A stretch of DNA of 64,000 bases from Halegenticoccus tardaugens (GCF_004116405.1 NZ_SDIC01000002.1:434001-498000); one strand, 5' to 3'; numbered from the stretch's first letter, positions 18,141 through 26,774 are shown. The notes: generated from the letters alone by a model not told the origin. Numbers and translations are program-made.

Positions 18141-19616
18141 TTAGTCTCCCCGTTCGAAGGTGGAGGCGACGTCGAGAAGGTCCTTCTCCGCGTACCACGG
18201 ACCGACCAACTGGAGGCCGACCGGGAGGCCGTCGACGTCGCCGCAGGGGACGCTGAGCGCCGGGTGACCGGTGACGTTCGCCGGCGCGAGCGCGCCGTTC
18301 GGCGGCGGCATCTCTTCGGTACCGAACGCGCCGAGTTCGGGGGCGACGGTCGGCGTCGACGGCGTTACCAGTGCGTCGTACTCGTCGAGTGACGCGTCGA
18401 CGACGTCGGTGAGCGCCGCGCGGAGGTTCTGCGCCCTGACGTAGTGGTAGCCTCCGTGGTCGAACAGGAGGTGCGCGCCGAGCAGGATGACCTCCTTGGG
18501 GACGGCGCTGATGTCGTCGCTCGTGGCCCGGCGAACCCGCTCGAACCCCTTCGCGAGGCTCGGGATCCCTGCCCGCCTACGCCACAGCCCGACGTCGTTC
18601 GTGAGGTACGCGGCGGCGAACTCCGCCGGACCGATCCCCCACCATGCCGCGCCGACGTGGTCGAGTTCCGGCACTTCGATCGTCTCGATTGTCGCGCCGA
18701 GCGAGTTGAGGCGGTCGAGCGTGGCATCAAACTCTTCCACCACCGGGTCGCGGGCGAAGCCGTCGGCGTACCGATCGATCACGCCGAGTCGCGTCCCGTC
18801 GAGATTGCGTCCGAGATCGTCGACGAAGCGCTCGCGCTCCCCGCTGGCGAGCGGGTCGGCGATGACTTCCATCCCGCGAGCGGCGGTTTCCACGTCGATC
18901 GCCATCGGTCCGATCTCTTCGAGGGAGTCGCCCTGCGTGACGAACCCGCGCTTGGAGACGCGCCCGTGGGTGGGCTTTATCCCTACGACGCCGCAGTAGC
19001 TCGCCGGGATGCGGACGCTTCCTCCCGTGTCCGACCCGAGCGCGAGGTCGACGGCCCCGGCGGCGACGGCGGCACCGCTCCCGCCGGAGGAGCCGCCCGC
19101 GACCCGCTCGGCGCCGTGCGGGTTTGTCACCGGTCCGAACGCGCTGCTCTCGCTCGTCGGGCCCATGGCGAACTCGTCCAGGTTTGTCTTCCCGCGGAGA
19201 CGAGCGCCGGCGTCGAGGAGGCGCTCGACGACCGCCGCGTTCGCCCCGGGGACGAACCCCTCGAATCCACGGGAGGCGTTCGTCAACTCCGCGCCGCGAA
19301 CGCAGATGTTGTCCTTCACGCCGACCTCGACGCCCGAGAGGAGGCCGTCGGCACTCGGTCGGACGAGGTCAAAGCGGGAGATCCACGCGTTGTGCGGGTT
19401 CCCCCCGCTCGTCGGGCGGCGAGGTGGCGCTTCGTAGGCATCGCCGCTTCCCGAGAAGTCGCACAGCGCGTCGAGGGGTGCAGACTCCAGGTCGGCGTAC
19501 GCGTCGGAGTCGGAGTAGGCGGCCGCCGACGCCGCCTCGCCCTCGGTCAACGTCATCCCGATCCGTTCTGCGAGCGCTTCCGCGTCGGCCTCCGTGAGTC
19601 GCCTGTATCTGCTCAT
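18141..19616 (-). CDS. Amidase signature family hydrolase
   Basis: This 491-residue amidase has the Ser-cisSer-Lys catalytic set: Lys101 in VKDN, the glycine/serine loop GGSSGGSGAAVAAG from 174, and nucleophile Ser200 in GSDTGGS. Its natural amide substrate is unknown; GatA-like and general amidases share the signature. It starts 12 bases behind the end of the Gfo/Idh gene (19629-20654), and the two should be one operon. In a glycan locus an amide-bearing sugar or sugar-amide is conceivable, but this is guesswork from context. Confidence 0.85.
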   Translation of the reverse strand: MSRYRRLTEADAEALAERIGMTLTEGEAASAAAYSDSDAYADLESAPLDALCDFSGSGDAYEAPPRRPTSGGNPHNAWISRFDLVRPSADGLLSGVEVGVKDNICVRGAELTNASRGFEGFVPGANAAVVERLLDAGARLRGKTNLDEFAMGPTSESSAFGPVTNPHGAERVAGGSSGGSGAAVAAGAVDLALGSDTGGSVRIPASYCGVVGIKPTHGRVSKRGFVTQGDSLEEIGPMAIDVETAARGMEVIADPLASGERERFVDDLGRNLDGTRLGVIDRYADGFARDPVVEEFDATLDRLNSLGATIETIEVPELDHVGAAWWGIGPAEFAAAYLTNDVGLWRRRAGIPSLAKGFERVRRATSDDISAVPKEVILLGAHLLFDHGGYHYVRAQNLRAALTDVVDASLDEYDALVTPSTPTVAPELGAFGTEEMPPPNGALAPANVTGHPALSVPCGDVDGLPVGLQLVGPWYAEKDLLDVASTFERGD

Positions 19617-19628
19617 CGTCGTCGAGCG

Positions 19629-20654
19629 TCAGTAGTCGAGATCGACGTCGATCCGTTCGCCGGTCCACGCGGACTCGTAGGCCGCCTCGGTCACCGCCGT
19701 CGACAGCAGGCCGTCGTGGACAGTGGCCGGCGGCTCGCCGTCGGTCTCGATGGCCTCGATGAAGGCGTCGGCCTTCGGAAGCTCCGATCCGAGGTTGAGG
19801 TTCGGCGCGTGGATATCGCCGTCGCTGTCGACGCGGCGGAACCTGCGCGGGTTCCACTCGTGTCCATCGATGAGCGTCGCCCCTGCTTCGCCCCAGAACT
19901 GGTACGCCTCACTCACGCGCGGCGCGTCCCCCGAGACGGCGATGGTCGCGACGCAGCCGTTTTCAAACTGGACCGTGAGCCCGGCCTGGATGTCGATCCG
20001 TTCGTCGTCGTCGTGGAACGTCATCTGCGCCGTCACAGACGACGGGGTTTCGTCCATCACCCACAGCACCGCGTCGACGACGTGACTCCCAGAGTCGTAC
20101 AGCTGCCCGCCGCCGCTCAGGTCGGCGTTGGCCTTCCAGGATCCGCCCACCGCGTTGATCCAGTTCTGGGTGAGCTCGGCGGTCACGAACTCGGGGCTCG
20201 TCTCGCGCTCGCTCCAGTAGTCTCGGGCCGTCCGAAAGGCGGTGTCGAGGTGTCGTTGGTAGCCGAGCATCACCGTTCGGTCAGACCGTTCGACGCGACG
20301 GGCGAGATCCTTCGCGTCGTCGAGGGACGTACAGAGCGGCTTTTCACAGAGGACGTGGAGGTCATGCTCCAGCCCCGCGACGATCTGTTCGTGGTGGAGC
20401 CCGTGGGGCGTCGTTATCACCAGCCCGTCGAGATCTTCCTCGTCGAGCATCCGCTCGTAATCCTCGTACCGCGATCCCTCGGGGACGTCGAGTTCGTCCG
20501 CCGCCCCGACGAGAACGTCGGGATCGAGTTCGGTCAGTGCGCCGACGGTCGCCCGGTCGTGGCGGAGGAACTCCCGTCCCATCGCCTTGCCGAGAAACCC
20601 GGTGCCGACGATTCCCGCACGAAACGGTACGTCAGCAGAGTACGTGCTCTCCAT
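19629..20654 (-). CDS. Gfo/Idh/MocA family oxidoreductase
   Basis: This 341-residue dehydrogenase has GIVGTGFLG at 14-22 for NAD(P) binding, CEKPLC (EKP at 104-106), and a YDSGSHVVD segment with the active-site His. It closely parallels the oxidoreductase at 116-1129 (shared CEKPLC and RTVMLGYQRHL), so the two are paralogs of one subgroup. I chose ATG 20654 over the upstream GTG (20669) because the TATA-like GTTTAAC at 20683-20689 then has leaderless spacing. It is first gene of an operon with the amidase. Confidence 0.87.
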   Translation of the reverse strand: MESTYSADVPFRAGIVGTGFLGKAMGREFLRHDRATVGALTELDPDVLVGAADELDVPEGSRYEDYERMLDEEDLDGLVITTPHGLHHEQIVAGLEHDLHVLCEKPLCTSLDDAKDLARRVERSDRTVMLGYQRHLDTAFRTARDYWSERETSPEFVTAELTQNWINAVGGSWKANADLSGGGQLYDSGSHVVDAVLWVMDETPSSVTAQMTFHDDDERIDIQAGLTVQFENGCVATIAVSGDAPRVSEAYQFWGEAGATLIDGHEWNPRRFRRVDSDGDIHAPNLNLGSELPKADAFIEAIETDGEPPATVHDGLLSTAVTEAAYESAWTGERIDVDLDY

Positions 20655-20682
20655 GCTACGATTCACCACTATCGTGCGGTGT

Positions 20683-20689
20683 GTTAAAC
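20683..20689 (-). promoter_or_regulatory. TATA-like box of the oxidoreductase-amidase operon
   Basis: GTTTAAC on the minus strand ends 29 bases upstream of ATG 20654. It lies only 14 bases from the alternative GTG, so it favours the shorter protein. Confidence 0.5.
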
Positions 20690-20726
20690 GTTTTCAATCG
20701 AGCAGCGAAGGAAACGTCGGCCCGTC

Positions 20727-21173
20727 TCACTCGGTTCGAACGACGACCGACCCGTCGAAGTTGAGGATGATCGACTGCGCGTCGTCGCCGAAGAGCGCCT
20801 TCCCCGTTGGCGACCGATTCGCGCCCGTGATGAAGACGTAATCGCAGTCGTGTTCGCGCGCCGCCGCCAGGATCTCCTCGCGTTTCTCGCCGAGCGCGCC
20901 GACGGCGGTGATCGTGACGTCCACGTCGCCGAGGAGTTCGGTGCCGACATTGGCGGCGTACTGTCTGGCACCCTCCTGGGCCGTCTCGACGCTGTACATC
21001 GACGTTCCCGACGACCCCTCGGCGAGGCGATCCTGATTCTCCCGAAACTCCTCTTCGGTCGTCACGTGTAAGATCACGACCTCGGCGTCGACGCCAGCGG
21101 CCAGTTCGCCGGCCTCGTGCACCATCTCCCTCGATCGTTCGTCCGAATCGACGACCGCTAACGCTCGTTGCAT
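20727..21173 (-). CDS. Universal stress protein (UspA family)
   Basis: This 148-residue single-domain protein starts ALAVVDSDERS and ends with the Usp nucleotide-binding tail (ITGANRSPTGKALFGDDAQ, then the closing strand SVVVRTE). It is likely an ATP-binding or stress-linked regulator; haloarchaea carry many paralogs. It lies directly upstream of the oxidoreductase-amidase pair on the same strand but is separated by a promoter. Positions 20748-20798 are duplicated exactly, in inverse orientation, inside the broken oxidoreductase at 17 kb. Confidence 0.83.
   Translation of the reverse strand: MQRALAVVDSDERSREMVHEAGELAAGVDAEVVILHVTTEEEFRENQDRLAEGSSGTSMYSVETAQEGARQYAANVGTELLGDVDVTITAVGALGEKREEILAAAREHDCDYVFITGANRSPTGKALFGDDAQSIILNFDGSVVVRTE
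20748..20798 (-). repeat. 51-base exact inverted repeat, copy 2 (native copy in usp gene)
   Basis: Reverse complement of 17068-17118, identical over all 51 bases. Here it encodes part of the conserved Usp C-terminus (ALFGDDAQSIILNFDGS), which fits the family. This is therefore the likely donor copy. Confidence 0.9.
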
Positions 21174-21314
21174 GGTCTACAGTTCAACCGTCCGTATTTA
21201 TGTCTTGTTAGTGATTCGGGCGGGTTGGAGTGTCGAGCGGACAGGGGATCGTGCGGCGGGCGCGTTCGGTGATAGATACCTTTTTGCACACCCCGCGAAA
21301 CCAGTTCAGACGCG

Positions 21315-22073
21315 ATGGTTCAGGTCACCGTATGGAACGAACACCGTAGCGAGACGAAACACGAACGAGGCCGCGAACTCTATCCGGACGGTATCCACGC
21401 CGAACTCGCCGCCGTACTCGAGGCCGAGGGTCACGAGGTGCGGACGGCGACGCTGGACGAACCCGAACACGGGCTGACAGACGACGTGCTCGAAACGACG
21501 GACGTTCTGCTGTGGTGGGGACACGAGGCTCACGATGAGGTCGCGGACGACGTCGTCGAAAAGGTCAAAGCGCGGGTGCTCGACGGGATGGGTCTCCTGG
21601 CGCTGCACTCGGCCCACTACGCCAAAATATTCCGGGAGCTCATGGGCACGACCGGGTCGTTGAAGTGGCGCGACACGCGGCTGACCGACGGCGAGCGTGA
21701 ACGGGTGTGGATCGTCGAGCCGGGGCACCCGATCGCCGACGGCTTGGATGAGGAGTACATCGAGATCCCGCAGGCGGAGATGTACGGTGAGCGCTTCGAC
21801 GTCCCCGCGCCCGATACGCTCATCACCATCAGCTGGTTCGAGGGCGGCGAGGTGTTCCGCTCGGGATGCTGCTACCAGCGGGGGAAGGGCCGGGTGTTCT
21901 ACTTCCGTCCGGGTCACGAAACGTACCCGGTCTACAAGCAGGACGAGGTTCGGACGGTCATCGCCAACGCCGTCGAGTGGGCGGCGCCCGTCGACGGGCC
22001 GGAACCGGCGTTCGCCGACCAGCGCGAACCGCTCGAAGCGATCGAGGAAGGGCTCCCTCCCGAGCACCGGTAA
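21315..22073 (+). CDS. ThuA-like domain protein
   Basis: This 252-residue protein has the ThuA (trehalose utilisation) class I glutamine-amidotransferase-like fold, with [21 protein letters not shown] and [10 protein letters not shown] segments typical of the family. In Agrobacterium and Sinorhizobium, ThuA works with the Gfo/Idh enzyme ThuB on 3-keto-disaccharides. Here a Gfo/Idh gene ends 97 bases away in convergent orientation, reproducing the ThuA/ThuB pairing. The ATG follows a T-rich promoter stretch near 21279-21287. The reaction in this organism is inferred only. Confidence 0.82.
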   Translation: MVQVTVWNEHRSETKHERGRELYPDGIHAELAAVLEAEGHEVRTATLDEPEHGLTDDVLETTDVLLWWGHEAHDEVADDVVEKVKARVLDGMGLLALHSAHYAKIFRELMGTTGSLKWRDTRLTDGERERVWIVEPGHPIADGLDEEYIEIPQAEMYGERFDVPAPDTLITISWFEGGEVFRSGCCYQRGKGRVFYFRPGHETYPVYKQDEVRTVIANAVEWAAPVDGPEPAFADQREPLEAIEEGLPPEHR

Positions 22074-22170
22074 GCAGACGCCGTCTCGGCCGCCCCCCGC
22101 GTGCTGAACGGGAGGTCGTCCGGTCGCTCGGTGCCGACGCGAATCGACGCCGCCGGATCGCGGCGTGCAC

Positions 22171-23286
22171 TCAATCGAGGGTCATCGGCCCTTCGACCGC
22201 GACGTCGTCCGATTTCAACCGGACGAGACGGCCGTCGTGGTCGCTCGATCGATAGATGCCCTCGATGACGCGCTGGACGACGAGCGCCTCGTCGATGGTG
22301 TTGATTCCCGGGGATTCGCCCGTCGCCACGGCGTCTAGAAAGCACCGCGCCTGCGCCTCTTTGCAGTTCCGTTCGGGGACGGCCACCGTCGAATCGACGT
22401 GGTGAGCGGTGCCGACGTCCCGGGTCTCGTACAGCGTCAGGTCGCCCGCCGCCTTGTCGAGCGTCGCGCCAGCCTCCGTTCCCCGCAGGGAGATGGTCTC
22501 CTCCCGCTCGCCGTTCGTCGCCCACGCGACGTCGAGCGAGACGGTCTGGCCGTCGGCGGTCTGCAGCATCGCCATCGCGGAGTCCTCGACGTCGAACGCG
22601 CCGGTGCCGGCGTCGTCGCCCCACATTTCGAGGTACGCGTAGTCGTCGCGGCTCCCGAACTCGGAGCGAGCGACGCCGGAGACCTGGGTCACCTCGGGGT
22701 AGCCGAGCACGTGCAGCGTCAGGTCGATGATGTGGACGCCGATGTCGACGAGCGCGCCGCCGCCGGCGATCTCGCTGGAGGTGAACCACGATCCCCGCCC
22801 GGGGACGCCCCGGCGTCGCAGGTAGTTCGTCTCGACGCGGGTCACGTCACCGAGGTGACCCTCCTCGACGTACCCCTGCAGCGCGGTCGCGGCGTTCGAA
22901 AACCGGTTGTGGAAGCCGACCATCCCGAAGGCGTCGGAGTCTTCGGCGGCCGCGGCGATTCGCTCCGCGCTGTCGAGTGTGTGCGCCAGCGGTTTCTCCA
23001 GGAGAAGGTCGACGTCCGCCTCGAAGGCGTCCACCGCGGCCGGTTCGTGAAACTTGTTCGGCGTGGTGACGATGACGGCGTCCAACCGCTCGTCGGCGTA
23101 CAGGTCCTCGTGCGACGCGTAGGTGTCGATCCCCCACTTCCGCTCGTAGTGACGGCGCGCGTCCTCGACGACGTCCGCGCCGGCGACGACGTCGCCGCCC
23201 GCGTTTTCGACCAGTTCCGTGTGCCAGTGGCCCATCGAACCGAGTCCGACGATGCCGACCCGGATCTCCTCGTTACGTCGTTCCAT
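22171..23286 (-). CDS. Gfo/Idh/MocA family oxidoreductase (ThuB-like context)
   Basis: This 371-residue dehydrogenase has GIVGLGSMGHWH (11-22), EKP at 97-99 in LLEKPLAHT, and GALVDIGVHIIDL with the active-site Asp/His pair. It belongs to a different subgroup from the paralogs at 116-1129 and 19629-20654. It lies tail-to-tail with the ThuA-like gene. It would oxidise or reduce a sugar or glycoside ring hydroxyl with NAD(P). The 273-base gap before the GH97 gene holds both promoters. Confidence 0.88.
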   Translation of the reverse strand: MERRNEEIRVGIVGLGSMGHWHTELVENAGGDVVAGADVVEDARRHYERKWGIDTYASHEDLYADERLDAVIVTTPNKFHEPAAVDAFEADVDLLLEKPLAHTLDSAERIAAAAEDSDAFGMVGFHNRFSNAATALQGYVEEGHLGDVTRVETNYLRRRGVPGRGSWFTSSEIAGGGALVDIGVHIIDLTLHVLGYPEVTQVSGVARSEFGSRDDYAYLEMWGDDAGTGAFDVEDSAMAMLQTADGQTVSLDVAWATNGEREETISLRGTEAGATLDKAAGDLTLYETRDVGTAHHVDSTVAVPERNCKEAQARCFLDAVATGESPGINTIDEALVVQRVIEGIYRSSDHDGRLVRLKSDDVAVEGPMTLD

Positions 23287-23559
23287 GCTATCGGTTCACA
23301 GTTCAGTCACAGGCCCCTACGTATTACAGTTTTCGGGGGATATCCTCGACGAGTCTCTGAAGATTCCCGAGCCGCGCGACGCGAACGCGCTCGCGGCTTC
23401 ACCGCTCCGTTCGCACCGGATGATTTTTCGGGTCGGGTGGGTAATCGGAGGTATGGTTCGAGAGAGCACACCGCGCGACGCGACCAGCGTCGGCGGCGTT
23501 CGAGGGACGCTCAGACGACGGATCGAGCGGCGAAAACGGGCCGGGAGTAACCCGATCGA

Positions 23560-25353
23560 ATGACGCTCGAAAGTCCGGACGGGTCGGTCGGCGCGGAGTT
23601 CGAACTCGATAGCGATGGACGACCGACCCTCGCCGTTCGCTCCGCCGGGACGGTGGTCGTGGAACCGTCGCCTCTCGGCCTGCGGACGTTCGAAACCTCG
23701 TTCGTCAACGACCTCTCGGTCGAGAGCCGCGAGCGGCGGACGACGGAGGTGGCGTACGAGACGCCCGCTGGGAAGCGGCGACGACACCGCTTCGTGGCGA
23801 ACGAGGAGACGGTGACGCTCGCCACCGCCGACGGCTCGGTCGTTCGGATCGACCTCCGGGTCTCGAACGACGGGGTCGCGTACCGCTATCGGCTCCCAGG
23901 TAGCGGGCACGTCGTCGTGACCGGCGAGGAGAGCGCGTTCCGCCTCCCCGAGGGGGCGTCGGCGTGGCTGATGCCGTTCGAGAAGAAACACGAGGAGGTC
24001 TGGCGCTCGACGTCGGCGATCGAGGCGGCCGGCCGGTACAGCTTCCCGTCGCTGTTCGAGGTAGACGGTCGATGGGTGCTGCTGACGGAGGCTGGCGTCG
24101 ACGGCCGCTACGTCGCGTCGCGCGTCACCGTCGGGAAGGACGACACGAGCTTTCGGGTCCAGTTTCCGGACTCCGAGCGCCACCGGATGGCGACCGAACC
24201 CTCCCACGTGAGCACGACGCGACCGCTCGCGACGCCGTGGCGCGTCGCCGTCGTCGGCGACCTGTCGGCCGTCGTGGAGTCTAACCTCGTCGCGGACGTG
24301 GTCGACGCGCCGTCGTACGGCACCGATCCGTGTCGGATCGAGGATCGGTCGTGGATCCGGCCCGGTCGCGTCGCGTGGTCGTGGTGGTCCGACGGTGCCA
24401 GTCCAGGCGATCTCGACATCCAGCGTGCGTACGTCGAGTACGCCGGCGACCGCGGGTGGGAGTACGTTCTCGTCGACGCCGGGTGGTCTGAGGAGTGGAT
24501 GCCCGATCTCGTCCACTACGCGACCGAACGCGGCGTCGACGTGCTCGTCTGGTCTCGGTGGTCGGATCTCGACACGGAGGCGAAACGGATGGCTCGTCTC
24601 CCCCGGTGGAAGTCGTGGGGCGTCGCCGGCGTGAAGGTCGATTACATGAACTCCGACAGCCAGCGGATGATGGCGTTCTACGACGACCTCGCGGCGGCGA
24701 CGGCCGACCACGAACTGCTCTTAAACGTCCACGGATCGATTACTCCGAAGGGATTGCGTCGGCGCTGGCCGCACCTGCTCACGTACGAGGGCGTCTACGG
24801 CGCGGAGAACTACCACCCCGTTCCGCAGACGATCCCGCCCGAACACAACGTTATCCTCCCGTTCACCCGCAACGTGATAGGACCGATGGACTACACGCCG
24901 GTGACGTTCTCCGCGGAGACCCGCACCACCACCGTCGGTCACGAACTCGCGCTCGCGGTCGTCTTCGAGTCGGGGCTCCAGCACTTCGCGGACGACATCG
25001 AATCCTACCGGCGTCGACCGTCGGCGGAGGAGTTCCTCGAAGCCGTTCCCGCCGCCTGGGACGCGATGCGGTTCGTCGGCGGCTACCCGGGGGCGGAGGC
25101 GACGATCGCTCGTCGGAGTGGTGAGCGTTGGTTCCTCGGTTCCATCACCGCGGGCGAGGGTCGCACGGTTGAGGTTCCGTGCGAGTTCCTCGACGCGAAC
25201 CGATCCTACCGCGTCGCTCTCTATCGGGACGACGAGACGGGCGAGTCGATCGCACGGGAGGAACGCGAGGTCGCGGACGACGATGCGTTCGCCGTCCTCG
25301 TGCCGGACGACGGCGGATTCGCGGCGATTCTCCGTCCCGTCGATCGGACGTGA
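23560..25353 (+). CDS. Glycoside hydrolase family 97
   Basis: This 597-residue enzyme has the GH97 layout: an N-terminal beta-sandwich (1-260), a TIM barrel from about WSWWSDGAS, and a C-terminal beta domain. Motifs include EYVLVDAGW, GVKVDYMNSDSQ, LLNVHGS, and TYEGVYGAE. Asp361 in VKVDYM matches the nucleophile position of the retaining alpha-galactosidase branch rather than the inverting alpha-glucosidase branch. So an alpha-galactosidase-like specificity is more likely than alpha-glucosidase. No signal peptide is visible, suggesting cytoplasmic action on imported oligosaccharides, unlike the periplasmic Bacteroides enzymes. Confidence 0.9.
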   Translation: MTLESPDGSVGAEFELDSDGRPTLAVRSAGTVVVEPSPLGLRTFETSFVNDLSVESRERRTTEVAYETPAGKRRRHRFVANEETVTLATADGSVVRIDLRVSNDGVAYRYRLPGSGHVVVTGEESAFRLPEGASAWLMPFEKKHEEVWRSTSAIEAAGRYSFPSLFEVDGRWVLLTEAGVDGRYVASRVTVGKDDTSFRVQFPDSERHRMATEPSHVSTTRPLATPWRVAVVGDLSAVVESNLVADVVDAPSYGTDPCRIEDRSWIRPGRVAWSWWSDGASPGDLDIQRAYVEYAGDRGWEYVLVDAGWSEEWMPDLVHYATERGVDVLVWSRWSDLDTEAKRMARLPRWKSWGVAGVKVDYMNSDSQRMMAFYDDLAAATADHELLLNVHGSITPKGLRRRWPHLLTYEGVYGAENYHPVPQTIPPEHNVILPFTRNVIGPMDYTPVTFSAETRTTTVGHELALAVVFESGLQHFADDIESYRRRPSAEEFLEAVPAAWDAMRFVGGYPGAEATIARRSGERWFLGSITAGEGRTVEVPCEFLDANRSYRVALYRDDETGESIAREEREVADDDAFAVLVPDDGGFAAILRPVDRT

Positions 25354-25443
25354 CGGCGACCCCGACGCGGTACGTCGACGACGAACCGTGACGCCGACAG
25401 TTCGCGTCGAAACGCGCGATCGATCGGGACGATCGACACGTAC

Positions 25444-25450
25444 GTTTAAC
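25444..25450 (+). promoter_or_regulatory. TATA-like box of the small membrane protein gene
   Basis: GTTTAAC ends 29 bases before ATG 25479 and only 14 before the upstream ATG 25464. It therefore supports the downstream start. Confidence 0.5.
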
Positions 25451-25478
25451 TCACCCGCGCCCAATGGGCACTGTGACA

Positions 25479-25775
25479 ATGGCTACCAGGAACGAATCGA
25501 CCGGCTCCGAATCAACCGCCCTCGACAGCGTTCGCGAGTTCGTCGACAAAAACCGGTTGCTCACGTACTTCCTCCTGATTGAGGTGAGTCTCGTCGTCAC
25601 AGCGTACTGGCTCGACACGTGGACGTCGTTCACGCTGGAGGAGGGTGGGGCGGATCTCACCGACATCACGGCGGGGCTGCTCGGCGGCTGGGCGGTCGTG
25701 TTCGGTCTCCTTGGGGTCGTCGGCTTTCTGCTGATGGCCGCTTCGAGGCTCTGGATCCGGATCGACCGCCGATAG
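25479..25775 (+). CDS. Small membrane protein with two transmembrane segments
   Basis: This 98-residue hypothetical protein has an acidic N-terminus, then two hydrophobic helices (about LLTYFLLIEVSLVVTAYWL, and later AGLLGGWAVVFGLLGVVGF). It ends in a basic tail WIRIDRR, which should face the cytoplasm. I do not recognise a family. It is transcribed from its own TATA-like box and lies between the GH97 gene and a 790-base gene-poor stretch. Confidence 0.6.
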   Translation: MATRNESTGSESTALDSVREFVDKNRLLTYFLLIEVSLVVTAYWLDTWTSFTLEEGGADLTDITAGLLGGWAVVFGLLGVVGFLLMAASRLWIRIDRR

Positions 25776-25972
25776 CGGGGATCGGATCGCCGGTCCACCC
25801 CGTTCGTTACTTTCTTCGAGGTAGCGATGCCTGTGGTGAAAGATCGGGACTAGAGCGACCATCGATCCGTCGCGGTGGAAGATCGCCCTCGGCCCGATCC
25901 TCCGTGACCGACGCACCGACGGTTTCGATCGACATCGCCTCCCCGGCGGCGATGTCGATCGGTCGGTTTCTC

Positions 25973-25993
25973 TTGTTCAACTACGTTGAACAA
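25973..25993. promoter_or_regulatory. Perfect 9-base inverted repeat, operator-like
   Basis: TTGTTCAAC, spacer TAC, GTTGAACAA. A shorter version with the same core and spacer (TCAAC-TAC-GTTGA) lies at 26455-26467. Two matched dyads in one gap suggest binding of one dimeric regulator, but neither is close to an assigned promoter. Confidence 0.45.
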
Positions 25994-26171
25994 CGATTCA
26001 CCTCCGTTCGCGAACACGCAAAGGTCGGTAAGAAGCCGTCTTCGGGATTTATGCGCCTCGGTCTCGATCGCCGGGTTCATCTCGTTCGGTCGTGTCGATT
26101 CGACAGTTGATCGGTCTTATTCGCTAACTGAGAACTCACCGGGCGGTACGTGAATCGCCGCACGGAATGCA

Positions 26172-26191
26172 TTACAAAAGTAGATTTGTAA
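26172..26191. promoter_or_regulatory. Inverted repeat TTACAAA-N6-TTTGTAA
   Basis: Seven-base perfect arms are separated by AGTAGA. The left arm resembles TTTACAAAAC found just upstream of the TATA-like box of the transporter operon (28349-28358). It may be an operator or chance in AT-rich DNA. Confidence 0.35.
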
Positions 26192-26454
26192 ATGTGAGGG
26201 ATTCTATGAGCTTCGGTCCCGTCCCCGACTCGATCGATTGCGAGCGGCCCTCGTGTTTCGCCACCGTGTACCCGCCCGTTCGGCCACATTCTCGCAGTTG
26301 GGGGACATACACGTTCGGATTGAAACGATATTCGTTCACTAGCGACGAACGCAATACTCGGAGGCCACAGAGTAGTTTTCGACTGAAAGTCCGGGAAATT
26401 GCAGTGTCGATCGATTTTACGCCCACTTCTATTTATTGCTGCGATCATTTGAAA

Positions 26455-26467
26455 TCAACTACGTTGA
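26455..26467. promoter_or_regulatory. Second copy of the TCAAC-TAC-GTTGA dyad
   Basis: Five-base arms around the same TAC spacer as the dyad at 25973-25993. It lies 100 bases upstream of the small cysteine-rich gene that leads into the sulfatase. Confidence 0.4.
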
Positions 26468-26567
26468 ACGGTCGGGGCGAACCGCGCTAGTGAACCCGCC
26501 CGGCGAGGTACACGGATCCAGTGAGCGGACGCCCACATTCATTACGAGCGAGCGTGAACCCTCGCGC

Positions 26568-26774
26568 ATGCCACGATACATCGAATACTGCCGCACCAAC
26601 GTCGACGAGGACGCCCGGGCGTCGTTCGCAGATCTCGACACGAAGGTCGTAGAGAAGTGCTGTCTCCGGCGTTGCGGAACCTGTTATGCGGGTCCGTTTC
26701 TGATCGTCGACGGCGCGCCGCGGCGGGACGACAGTCACGCGGCGCTCGTCGGTGCCGTCGAGGGAGACGAATGA
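26568..26774 (+). CDS. Small cysteine-rich DUF1450-like (YuzB-type) protein
   Basis: This 68-residue protein reads YIEYCRTNV near the start and has CCLRRCGTC in the middle, followed by FLIVDG. That matches the spacing of DUF1450/YuzB proteins, which carry an early Cys and a later C-x4-C-x2-C cluster and look thioredoxin- or ferredoxin-like. The family function is unknown; metal or Fe-S binding is plausible. Its stop overlaps the sulfatase start by 4 bases (26771-26774, ATGA), so both are translated from one mRNA. Such close coupling hints at a role with the sulfatase. Confidence 0.65.
   Translation: MPRYIEYCRTNVDEDARASFADLDTKVVEKCCLRRCGTCYAGPFLIVDGAPRRDDSHAALVGAVEGDE

Larger units (their letters stand above)
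25776..26567. other. Gene-poor 790-base stretch with operator-like palindromes
   Basis: I see no credible gene in either direction: the stretch is AT-richer than its flanks and rich in stops. It holds three dyads that look like regulator sites, listed separately (25973-25993, 26172-26191, 26455-26467). A promoter for the small gene at 26568 probably lies near 26538-26546. Confidence 0.5.

Noticed and set aside
23317-24711. A 464-codon minus-strand frame opposite the GH97 gene
   Set aside because: It is antisense to the GH97 catalytic domain and rich in Arg and Pro, with no recognisable motif.
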